From: Erinaceus europaeus
Taxonomy: Eukaryota; Chordata; Mammalia; Eulipotyphla; Erinaceidae
Assembly: GCF_950295315.1 (NCBI RefSeq)
Contig: NC_080166.1
Location: 104,501,693 to 104,565,692, forward strand
DNA length: 64,000 nucleotides
Reading direction: 5' to 3'
Part shown: positions 43,895-53,885 of the stretch, in pieces
Layout of the letters: the number at the start of each line of letters is the position of its first letter
Position numbering within the stretch: position 1 is the first letter of the stretch
Program-made: the position numbers and the translations under genes
Notes under the pieces: generated by a model
Databases searched by the model: none
What the model was told of the DNA's origin: nothing
The model's input: the letters and a program-made list of their open reading frames with translations, nothing else

Positions 43895-45595
43895 CAACCG
43901 AGTAAGTTGTAGTATATATACACACGGTAATACAACTCCACTATTAAAAATGGTAAGTTCTATTCAATCACTAATAAAAAAAATTGGAAAGGAGTAAGGA
44001 TAAAGAAAGGATCCTGAAGGCTACAAGAGAGAAACAGAGAGTCACCTACAGAGGAAAAACAGTAAGATTAGCAGCAGACTTCTCCACACAAAGGCTACAG
44101 GCCAGAAAAGAATGGCAAGATATCTATTGAGTGCTCAATGAGAAAGGCTTTCAATCAAGACTACTGTATCCTGCTAGACTGTCATTCAGACTAGATGGAG
44201 GCATAAAAATTCTCAGACAAGCAACAGTTGAGGGGATCAACTATCACCAAGCCTGCCCTGAAAGAAGTTCTGAAAGGTCTTCTATAAACAGTCAGACCAC
44301 CATAAATATGCCATGTATCAGAACACCCTAAAAATCTACAAGAATGGCATTAAAATAACTTCAATCTATGATATTAATAAATGTCAATGGCCTGAATTCA
44401 TCTATTAAAAGGCATAGAGTAGGAAGATGGATCAGAAAACACAACCCAACAATATGCTGTCTATAGGAAACCCACCTATCTCAACAAGACAGACACAGAC
44501 TCAAGGATGGAAAACTATCATACAAGCCAATGGCCCACAAACAAGGGCAGGGACTGGGGTTCTCATATCTGGCACAATAGACTTTAAAATAAAAATTAAA
44601 AAGATAGGGATGGACATTACTACCCACACCAAGAGACCCCTCACAGAATGGGAGAAAATCTTTACATGCCATATATAAGACAAGAGTTTAGTAACCAAAA
44701 TATGTAAAGAGCTTGCCAAACACAACAACAAGAAAACAACCCCATTCAAAAATGGGGCGAGGACATGGACAGAATATTCACCACAGAAGAGATCCAAAAG
44801 GCAGAGAAACACATGAAAATATGCTCCAAGTCTTTGATTGTCAGAGAAATGCAAATAAAGACAACAATGAGATACCATTCCACTCCTGTGAGAATATCAT
44901 ACATCAGAAAAGGTAGCAGCAGCAAATGCTGGAGAGGTTGTGGGGTCAAAGGAACCCTCCTACACAGCTGTTGGGAATGTCAATTGGTCCAACCTCTGTG
45001 TAGAATAGTCTGGAGATCTCTCAGAAGGGTAGAAATAGACCTACCCTATGATCCTGCAATTCCTCTCTTGGGGATATATCCTAAGGAACTCAACACACCC
45101 ATCCAAAAAGATCTGTATATACATATGCTTTTAGCAGCACAATTTATAATAGCCAAAATCTGGAAGCAACCCAATTGTCCAATAACAGATTAGTGGCTGA
45201 GCAAATAGTGGTATATATACATAATGGAATACTATTAAAAATGGTGACTTCACCATTTTTAGCCGATCTTGGATGGACCTTGAAAAAACCATGTTAAGTG
45301 AAATAAGTCAGAAACAGAAGGATGAATATGGGATGATCTCACTCTCTGGCAGAAGTTGAAAAACAAGATCAGAAGAGAAAACACAAGTAGAGCCTGAACT
45401 GGAATTGGTGTATTGCACCAAAGTAAAAGACTTTGGAGTAGGTAAGGGGGAGAATCCAGGTCGAAATAGGATTACAGAGGACTTAGTGGGGGGTTTTATT
45501 GTTATATAGAAAACTGGGAAATGTTATACATGTACAAACTATTGTATTTACTGTAGAATGTAAAATATTAATTCCCCAATAAGGAAGTTAAAAAT
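43895..45595 (+). mobile_element. Old L1 with internal deletion of ORF2
   Basis: A stray ORF2-end piece (43,895-43,960) precedes an L1 that reads the ORF1 C-terminal part (43,985-44,285), the intergenic spacer, and the start of the ORF2 endonuclease. It then jumps near 44,620 straight to the ORF2 C-terminal part (from AAGAGACCCCTCACAGAATG). Compared with the young L1, about 2.8 kb is missing. It ends in a type i 3'UTR at CCCCAATAAGGAAG. All frames are broken. Confidence 0.88.
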
Positions 45596-45849
45596 ATGTA
45601 TGCCATTACAGTAAATAAGAGATTGACTACATAGATTAAATATTCAAAACAGCTTGTAGATTAATTTAAAGAATACATTGATTTTTTGATCATTTTATTA
45701 AAAATAAAAACTTATTTCTTTATTGGAGTGCCTTAAACACGGGTACAGAAAATAAACTTAAAATTTTTATTAATTCCCAATTAAAGTATAATTAGAAATG
45801 CTCTTGCTGTTCTCTACAAACTAAAATGTCATCATAGACAATAGTCCTA
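45596..45849. other. Short unassigned stretch
   Basis: Nothing recognised between the two older L1 pieces. Confidence 0.4.
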
Positions 45850-46432
45850 TTAGAGAAGAATATCTAGAAATAAGCCAAGTAAAACCATAAAATACTTTCA
45901 TACTGAAAATTATGAGTCATTATTCAAGGAAATAGGAAAAAAGTGGAAAGATATCCGTGTTCATAGATTGGAAGAATTGACATTATTAAAATGACTATTC
46001 TACTCAGAGTCATATACAAATTTAATGTAATCCCCATCATGGTCCTATCAGATTTATTTAAAAAGAATGAAACAAAAGCTACAAACATTTATCGGGAACC
46101 ACAAAATACCTAAAATCACTAAGGCAATCTTGAGAAAAATGGTCAGAACTGGACATATCATGCTTGCAGGTATCAAACTGTATTATAAGGCCATTGTGAT
46201 CAAAACTTCTTGGTACTGAAGAAAAATAGACACTCTGACCAGAGGTATGGAACTGAGAGCCCAGAAATAGGCCCCAAACCTGTGGACTTCTAATTTTTGA
46301 CAAGAGATCCCAACCTACTAAGTGGAGAAAAAAGTGTCTTTTCAATAAATGATATCAGGAAAATTTGGTTTAAATATACAGAAGAATGAAACTGAACCAT
46401 TACATTTACCCACATATAAAAGTAAAGTCAAG
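45850..46432 (+). mobile_element. Older L1, ORF2 fragment (left of insertion)
   Basis: Aligns with 51,000-51,560 of the young L1: GAAAATTATGAGTCATTATT, ATACAAATTTAATGTAATCC and AACTGTATTATAAGGCCATT. It continues after the young L1 at 53,886, so it is the target element. Confidence 0.85.
46416..46432. repeat. Left target-site duplication of the young L1
   Basis: ATAAAAGTAAAGTCAAG, identical to 53,869-53,885. Both lie in the older L1 sequence. Confidence 0.9.
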
Positions 46433-46439
46433 AACTGGG

Positions 46440-46449
46440 AAGATGGCGG
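46440..46449 (+). promoter_or_regulatory. YY1-type site, unit 1
   Basis: AAGATGGCGG lies seven bases from the element start. In human L1 a YY1 site of this core near the 5' end sets the transcription start. The role here is inferred. Confidence 0.6.
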
Positions 46450-46904
46450 ACTGAGAAGCTGCTAACAGCGAGTACTCTGATTACATCGTCTGGCAACTGT
46501 AGGATTTTCTGCCTTTAGCAGGCCAGTCAATAAGGGGTGACACCAAAGAGGTGATTATAATTTAATTTGGGTTAAGAATTAGAGTAAAGGTGACACGGAC
46601 TAGTGGGGCTCCAGACTTCCCAGGCAGCACCGGGCAAGGCGAGTGCGCCGGGCATTGTCCTCCGCCCGGGAAGGCGGCTCCTCCACCAGCCAGTTGCAAA
46701 GCACTGCTGGGCAGCCGGCAGAGGACCCGGAGAGAGCACTTTAGCTCGGGGGCTTTCTCTTGGGAGTTTCCAGGGTCCACCGCGACCCTGAGGGCGGATC
46801 CAAAGACTTCTTGAGTATAGCTCTCATTGGATCAAAGGACTTGGAGCTAGTTTTCATTTTCGAGAAATCCTTTAAAAAAGTCTGGAGGGGGGGGGGTTTC
46901 CCAG

Positions 46905-46914
46905 AAGATGGCGG
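46905..46914 (+). promoter_or_regulatory. YY1-type site, unit 2
   Basis: The same AAGATGGCGG, repeated at the start of unit 2. Confidence 0.6.
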
Positions 46915-47727
46915 ACATAGAAGCTGCTAGCCTCTGAGCTCCAAACACATTCCCAAGAGAAAATAGGATATTCTGGCTTTAGCAGGCCAACCAATAAGGT
47001 GTCAGAACAGTGACAAGGAGATGACTATAACATAATTAGGGTTAAGAATTAGAGTAGGGGGAAAAAATTCTTCTTTCTTCCTTTTAATTTTCAAGCATAC
47101 ATCCTTCCCGCCCCCCCCCCCATTAGCAGTCCCTGGGGACCAGCTCCTAGCAGGATACCCATACCACCAAACAGGGTGTTTTTTTTTTTTTTTAATTCAC
47201 TGATACACATTTGGGAAGTTCCTTGCACTGCTCTTTAATTACAACTGTTTTTCTTATCTTCTCCCTTTTCTCTCTCTTGTCTCTCTCTCTCTTTTTTTTT
47301 TTAATCTCGTCATACACTTCTTCTTTCTTCTTGCCTTTCTGAATTTGTGAATTACTTTGGGGAAGAAATCTGACTCGGAGTGGACTCCCTATGTGTGTAT
47401 CTCTGCTCTAGTTCCCTTTCCCCTCTTGTTACCCCTAGAATATACAGTGGATAGTAGATTTGCATAACTGTCTGTTCTTGCTATCCTCTCTTTCTTTTCT
47501 CTTTCTTCACTGGGATTTGGTTACTATTTTCTCACGGACTGGAGAAATTGTTTGGCTAACTGGTAATGATTAAACTACTTCAATACTTACTTCAATTGCT
47601 ACTGTAATTCCGGAGGTTGGTGAGTACAATTGTCATAAAGGTATTTAGTACAGTGTTACTTGTACTCAAGACACAACAACTGAGGAACAACAGAGCATAA
47701 AAAAAATAAATAAATACATATAAAAAA

Positions 47728-48639
47728 ATGGGTAGATTAAAAACAAATAAAACTGCTACTCCAATGAATGAAGACAAGAGCCCAGAAGAAACTACAAATC
47801 AGCCAGAAGTAACCGTAGATAAGAAAAGTATGCAAGCAATAATAAACTTATTAATCACAGAAATGAAAACAAAATTGGAGGAAAGGAATGGCAGTATTAG
47901 GGAAACAACAGTTGAGACCTCCAAGGAAAATACTGATTATCTTGAGGCAATCAGAGAACTGAAAGCTGAAATAGCTGTAATGAAGAAAGAAGCTGAGGCA
48001 AGGGAAAGCAGACTAACAGAAGCAGAAAACAGAATTAGTCAGACAGAGGATGAGTTAGAGAAAACTAAGAAAGAGGTGAAAGAGCTTAAAAAGAGATTGA
48101 GAGACACTGAAAATAACAGAGACATATGGGATGATCTCAAAAGAAGTAACATTCGTGTAATTGGCCTGCCAGAGGAAGAAAGAGAAGAAGGGAAAGCAAA
48201 CATTCTAGAGGAAATAATACAAGAAAACTTCCCAGACATGAATAACAGAAAGGATATCAAGGTTCAAGAGGCCCAGAGAGTACCAAACAGAATCAACCCA
48301 GACCTGAAGACACCAAGACACATCATAGTCACAATGAGAAGAAGTAAGGATAAGGAAAGGATCCTAAAGGCTGCAAGAGAGAAACAAAAAGTCACATACA
48401 AGGGAAAACCCATAAGATTATCTGCAGAATTCTCCACTCAAACTCTAAAAGCCAGAAGGGAGTGGCAAGATATCTATCAAGCCCTGAATGAAAAAGGGTT
48501 TCAACCAAGGATAATATATCCTGCTAGATTTTCATTCAAACTAGATGGAGGGATCAAAACCTTCTTAGACAAACAACAGTTAAAGGAGGCAAGTATCACC
48601 AAGCCGGCCCTGAAAGAGGTACTAAAAGACCTCTTATAA
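47728..48639 (+). CDS. L1 ORF1 protein, intact (303 aa)
   Basis: An RNA-binding chaperone that trimerises and packs L1 RNA into ribonucleoprotein particles in the cytoplasm. Residues ~35-135 form a long Glu/Lys-rich coiled coil with heptad-spaced Leu/Ile. The RRM follows, with NIRVIGLPEEE at ~141-151. The C-terminal domain carries YKGKPIRLSAEFS (~224) and ARREWQDIYQALNEKGFQPR (~243-262). The start is the only Met near the 5'UTR end that leaves the domain order complete. Slightly shorter than human ORF1p (338 aa), mainly in the N-terminal region and coiled coil. No stop or frameshift is visible. Confidence 0.95.
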   Translation: MGRLKTNKTATPMNEDKSPEETTNQPEVTVDKKSMQAIINLLITEMKTKLEERNGSIRETTVETSKENTDYLEAIRELKAEIAVMKKEAEARESRLTEAENRISQTEDELEKTKKEVKELKKRLRDTENNRDIWDDLKRSNIRVIGLPEEEREEGKANILEEIIQENFPDMNNRKDIKVQEAQRVPNRINPDLKTPRHIIVTMRRSKDKERILKAAREKQKVTYKGKPIRLSAEFSTQTLKARREWQDIYQALNEKGFQPRIIYPARFSFKLDGGIKTFLDKQQLKEASITKPALKEVLKDLL

Positions 48640-49711
48640 ACAAGAACATCACTATAATACTTGTAATATATCAGAGTAAACAAATTGTTTTCTTAGAACA
48701 ATGGCACTACAATACATTAAATCCATAATATCAATAAATGTCAATGGTTTAAACTCACCCATCAAAAGGCACAGGGTGGGGGGATGGATCAGAAAACATA
48801 ACCCAACCATATGCTGCTTGCAAGAATCCCATCTGTCACAACAAGATAAACACAGACTTAAAGTGAAAGGATGGAAAACTATCATACAGGCTAACGATCC
48901 ACAAAAAAGGGCAGGAACAGCCATTTTCATCTCAGACACGATAGATTTTAAATTAAATAAAGTAATAAAAGATAGGCAAGGACATTACATAATGATTAGA
49001 GGATCAATCAGCCAAGAAGACTTAACAATTATTAACATCTATGCACCCAACGAGGGACCATCTAAATACATTAAGCATCTACTGAAAGAATTTCAAAAAT
49101 ACATCAATAGTAATACAATAATAGTGAGAGACTTCAATACCCCACTCTCACACTTAGAAAGATCAACAAAGCAGAGAACCAACAAAGATACAAGAGAATT
49201 GAATGAAGAGATTGACAGACTAGACCTCTTGGACATTTTCAGACTCCTCTACCCCAAAAAACTGGAATACACCTTCTTTTCAAATCCACATAACACATAC
49301 TCAAGGATAGACCACATGTTAGGCCACAAAGACAGCATCAATAAATTCAAGAGCATTAAAATCATCCCAAGTATCTTCTCAGACCACAGTGGAGTAAAAC
49401 TAACATTTAACAACAAACGGAAAATTATTAAAAGACATAGAATTTGGAAACTAAACAACATGCTCCTTAAGAACCACTGGGTCAGATACTCACTCAAACA
49501 GGAAATTCAAATGTTCCTGGAAACTAATGAAAATGAAGACACAACCTATCAAAATATTTGGGACACAGCGAAAGCAGTACTGAGAGAGAAACTTATAGCC
49601 ATACAATCACATATTAAACACCAAGAAGAAGCTCAAATGAACGACCTTACTGCACACCTCAAGGACTTAGAGGAAGGGGAACAAAGGAACCCTAAAGCAA
49701 CCAGAAAGACA

Positions 49712-49714
49712 TAA
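49712..49714 (+). other. Premature stop 1 in ORF2
   Basis: TAA in the ORF2 frame, between the endonuclease and the reverse transcriptase. The same frame stays open from here to 51,400. Consistent with a single-base change of a CAA or GAA codon. Confidence 0.85.
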
Positions 49715-51994
49715 ATCACTAAAGTTAGAGCAGAAATAAACAACATCGAAATTAAAAGAACCATACAAAAGATCAATGAAGCCAAATGTTGCTTCTTTGA
49801 AAGATTAAACAAAATTGACAAAACCCTAGCCAGACTCACCAAACAAAAAAGAGAGAAGACTCAAATTAATAGAATTGTAAACGATGGAGGAGATATCACA
49901 ACTGACACCACAGAAATCCACAGAATCCTGCGAAACTTGTATAAAGAACTATATGCCACCAAGCTAGAGAATCTGGAAGAAATGGAACAATTCCTCGAAG
50001 CATATGCCCTTCCAAATCTGAACCAAGAAGAACTACAAAATCTAAATGCACCAAACACAGACAAAGAAATTGAAACCGTTATTAAGAATCTCCCCAACAA
50101 CAAAAGTCCTGGATCAGATGGCTTCACAAACAAATTCTACAAAACTTTCAGGAAACAGTTAATACCCATACATCTTAAGCTATTCCATAAGATTGAAGAA
50201 ACAGGAATACTCCCTTCCACCTTTTATGAAGCCAACATCAACCTGATACCAAAAGCTGATAGGGACAGAACAAAAAAGGAAAACTACAGACCAATATCTC
50301 TGATGAACATAGATGCCAAAATATTAAACAAGATCTTGGCCAACCGGATACAGCAACACATCAAAAAGATTGTTCATCATGACCAAGTGGGATTCATCCC
50401 AGGAATGCAAGGCTGGTTCAACATCCATAAGTCAATCAATGTCATTCACCACATCAATAAAAGCAAAGCCAAAAACCACATGATTATCTCAATAGATGCA
50501 GAGAAAGCCTTTGACAAAATCCAACACCCATTCATGCTCAAAACTCTACAAAAAATGGGAATAGATGGGAAATTCCTCAAGATAGTGGAGTCTATATTTA
50601 GCAAACCTACAGCCAACATCATACTCAATGGACAGAAGCTGAAAGCATTCCCCCTCAGATCAGGGACTAGACAGGGCTGTCCACTGTCACCGTTACTCTT
50701 CAACATAGTATTGGAAGTTCTTGCCATAGCAATCAGGCAAGAGAAAGAAATCAAAGGAATACAGATTGGAAGGGAAGAAGTCAAGCTCTCACTATTTGCA
50801 GATGATATGATAGTATACATAGAAAGACCTAAAGAATCCAGTAGAAAATTACTGGAAGTTATTAGGCAATATAGCAAGGTATCAGGCTACAAAATCAATG
50901 TACAAAAATCAGTGGCATTTCTTTATGCAAACACTAAATCTGAAAAAGAAGACATCCAGAAATCACTCCCATTTACTGTTTCAGCAAAATTAATCAAATG
51001 CCTAGAAATAAAGTTGACCAAAGAAGTGAAAGACTTGTATGCTGAAAACTATGAGTCGCTACTCAAGGAAATAGAAACTGATACCAAGAAATTGAAAGAT
51101 ATCCCATGCTCATGGATTGGAAGAATAAATATCATCAAAATGAATATTCTCCCCAGAGCCATATACAAATTTAATGCAATACCCATCAAAGTTCCACCAA
51201 GCTTCTTTAAGAGAATAGAACAAACACTGCAATCATTTATCTGGAACCTGAAAACACTTAGAATTGCCAAAACCATCTTAAGGAAAAGAAACAGAAATGG
51301 AGGCATCACACTCCCAGACCTTAAACTATATTACAAAGCCATCATCATCAAAAAAGCATGGTACTGGAACAAAAATAGGCACAGACCAGTGGAACAGAAT
51401 TGAAAGCCCAGAAGTAAATCCCAACACCTATGGGCATCTAATCTTTGATAAGGGGGCCCAAAGGATTAAATGGAAAAAGGAGGCTCTCTTCAATAAATGG
51501 TGCTGGGAAAATTGGGTTGAAACATGCAGAAGAATGAAATTGAACCACTTTATCTCACCAGAAACAAAAATCAACTCCAAATGGATCAAAGACGTAGATA
51601 TCAGACCAGAAACAATCAAATACTTAGAGAAAAACATTGGTAAAACACTTTCCCACATACACCTCAAGGACATCTTTGATGAATCAAACCCAATTGCAAG
51701 GAAGACTAAAGCAGAAACAAAACAATGGGACTACATCAAATTGAAAAGCTTCTGCACATCCAAAGAAACTATTAAACAGAGAGACCCCTCACAGAATGGG
51801 AGAAGATCTTCACATGCCAGACATCAGACAAGAAACTAGTCACCAAAATTTATAAAGAGCTCAGCAAACTTAGCACCAAAAAAGCAAATGACCCCATCCA
51901 AAAATGGGCAGAGGATATGAACAAAACATTCACCTCAGAGGAGATCCAAAAGGCTAACAAACATATGAAAAACTGCTCTAGGTCACTGATTGTC

Positions 51995-51997
51995 TGA
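51995..51997 (+). other. Premature stop 2 in ORF2
   Basis: TGA in the ORF2 frame just before GAAATGCAAATTAAG. Older copies at 44,840 and 54,100 have AGA here in the sequence TTGTCAGAGAAATGC, so an Arg codon was lost. Confidence 0.85.
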
Positions 51998-52519
51998 GAA
52001 ATGCAAATTAAGACAACACTAAGATACTACCTCACTCCTGTAAGAATGGCATACATCAAAAAGGACAGCAGCATCAAATGCTGGAGAGGATGTGGGGACA
52101 GAGGAACCCTTTTACATTGCTGGTGGGAATGTAAATTGGTACAGCCTCTGTGGATAGCAGTCTGGAAAACTCTCAGAAGGCTAGACATGGACCTTCCATA
52201 TGATCCAGTAATTCCTCTACTGGGGTTATACCCCAAGGACTCCATAACACCCAACCAAAAAGAGGTGTGTACTCCTATGTTCATAGCAGCACAATTCATA
52301 ATAGCTAAAACCTGGAAGCAACCCAGGTGCCCAACAACAGATGAGTGGCTGAGAAAGCTGTGGTATATATACAAAATGGAATACTATGCAGCTATCAAGA
52401 ACAATGAACCCACCTTCTCTGACCCATCTTGGACAGAGCTAGAAGGAATTATGTTAAGTGAACTAAGTCAGAAAGATAAAGATGAGTATGGGATGATCCC
52501 ACTCATCAACAGAAGCTGA

Positions 52520-53868
52520 CTAAGAAGATCTGAAAGGGAAACTAAAAGCAGGACCTGATCAAATTGTAAGTAGGGCACCAAACTAAAAACCCAGTGGTGA
52601 GGGGTAGACATGCAGCTTCCTGGGCCAGTGGGGGGTGGGAGTGGGCGGGAGGGATGGGTCACAGTCCTTTGGTGGTGGAAATGGTGTTTATGTACACTCC
52701 TAGCTAAATGTAGACATATAAATCAGTAGTTAATTAATATGAGAGGGGGAAAATCGATTGTATGTCTCAAAGTTTCTCAAAAGACAAACTGAATCTTTTT
52801 AATATATAGGCTATGTATTTGATATGCGGACTCTCTCAAAAGCCTAGACCAAGTAGATTAGAAGCATCCAATAGCACAGCTATATACAAGATACTGGATA
52901 CTGTACAGCAAACCATAACAAAGGGACTTTTCAAAGTTAACCCAATTAACAAATAATGTGATGATAACATAAACTATCGATTGTCTTTTTGAACCCTAAG
53001 ACAGCAGGAACCTCACATCTCCACTATAGAGCCCCTACTTCCCCCAGTCCTTGAACCCTTGGATAGGGCCCACTTTCCCGTAAGCCTCTCCCAATCCATA
53101 TCAAATAATATTGCATCCGCTGATCACAACCTAACCAACGCAACGATTGCCACCTCAACATGCTTCTCCTCAGACTGTATCCAGAGACTTCATGTGTGGA
53201 ATGACAACCCTTCAGCTTCATTACTCGGGTGAGACCTTTCCTTTTATAGTACACTCTAATTTCATCTCAGGTAGTTCACTTTCTAACAAAGTCCCATAAC
53301 CTAGATATACACCAGTTTCTGTGAGAGAGAGCTTATGTGCACACGTATTCATAAAATACTGCAAAATATATACCTGAAAGCAGAAGTACACTAGAGTTTG
53401 CAGTGAGTATCCCCCTAACACTTCCTCTCCACTATTCCAAGCTTGGGATCCATGATTGCTCAACAATTTGTTTGGCTTCATATGTTAACTCTCTTTTCAA
53501 TCACCAGGTTCCAGATGCCACCAGGATGCTGGCCAGGCTTCCCTGGATTGAAGACCCCACCAATGTGTCCTGGAGCTCAGCTTCCCCAGAGGCACGCCTT
53601 ACTAGGGAAAGAGAGAGGCAGACTGGGAGTATGGACCGACCAGTCAACGCCCATGTTCAGCGGGGAAGCAATTACAGAAGCCAGACCTTCTACCTTCTGC
53701 AACCCTCCACGACCCTGGGTCCATGCTCCCAGAGGGCTAGAGAATGGGAAAGCTATCATGGGAGGAGGTGGGTTATGGGGATTGGGTGGTGGGAATTGTG
53801 TGGAGTTGTACCTCTCCTACCTTATGTTTTTGTTCATTAATCCTTTCTTAATAAAAAACTAAAAAAAA
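52520..53868 (+). other. L1 3'UTR (type ii), ~1.35 kb
   Basis: Begins with a G-rich tract and ends in the motif GGGAATTGTGTGGAGTTG and AATAAA. This segment is the source of most short L1 copies in the window (2,640; 11,790; 12,222; 12,781; 19,590; 26,510; 57,691; 63,500). A 145-codon and a 139-codon frame overlap in its last 450 bp, in different frames. Confidence 0.85.
52630..52658 (+). other. G-quadruplex motif in the L1 3'UTR
   Basis: Six runs of at least three G with loops of 1-3 bases (GGGGGGTGGGAGTGGGCGGG then AGGGATGGG). G-rich tracts in this position are known from human and mouse L1. Confidence 0.85.
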
Positions 53869-53885
53869 ATAAAAGTAAAGTCAAG
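53869..53885. repeat. Right target-site duplication of the young L1
   Basis: ATAAAAGTAAAGTCAAG, identical to 46,416-46,432. Confidence 0.9.

Larger units (their letters stand above)
46434..47727 (+). promoter_or_regulatory. L1 5'UTR with two related promoter units
   Basis: Two units begin with AAGATGGCGG (46,440 and 46,905) and share ~165 bp, including TTTAGCAGGCCA and GGGTTAAGAATTAGAGTA. Unit 1 then continues into a CpG-rich ~240-bp block (46,590-46,830). Unit 2 is AT/CT-rich with a poly-C run at ~47,108. A poly-G run separates the units. Duplicated promoter units are known in rodent L1; here there are two, of different length. Frames on both strands in the CpG-rich block are open because of base composition. 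Confidence 0.8.
48701..52519 (+). pseudogene. L1 ORF2 (endonuclease-reverse transcriptase), disrupted
   Basis: ORF2 makes the nicking endonuclease and reverse transcriptase of L1. It starts 61 bp after ORF1, close to the usual spacing. The endonuclease (aa 1-~240) keeps [31 protein letters not shown] and SDHS; the Gly usually before the DFN aspartate is Arg. The reverse transcriptase has [25 protein letters not shown] and FADD (Asp 701-702, 50,801-50,806). The zinc-knuckle-like [18 protein letters not shown] begins at ~1127. Lesions: TAA at 49,712-49,714, a 2-bp loss near 51,380, a 1-bp loss near 51,780, and TGA at 51,995-51,997 (an Arg CGA in the related frame). Total length is close to the human 1275 aa. 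Confidence 0.92.
46434..53868 (+). mobile_element. Full-length young LINE-1 (7.4 kb)
   Basis: Complete in outline: 5' region with two promoter-like units (46,434-47,727), intact ORF1, spacer of 61 bp, ORF2 with four lesions, and 3'UTR of ~1.35 kb ending AATAAA (53,850-53,855) and an A tail. A perfect 17-bp target-site duplication flanks it. Being full length with a perfect duplication suggests a fairly recent insertion. The ORF2 lesions show that it is no longer autonomous, unless some are sequence errors. Confidence 0.95.

Noticed and set aside
46562..46814. Antisense and sense frames of 62-74 codons in the L1 5'UTR, possibly like primate ORF0
   Set aside because: Three frames are open over the same CpG-rich bases and none has a recognisable motif. 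ORF0 is described for primates only.
49249..49497. Minus-strand frames inside L1 ORF2 (also 49,633-49,842, 49,861-50,133, 50,446-50,877, 51,049-51,309, 52,027-52,374)
   Set aside because: Shadows of the sense ORF2; A-rich sense coding strands leave few antisense stops.
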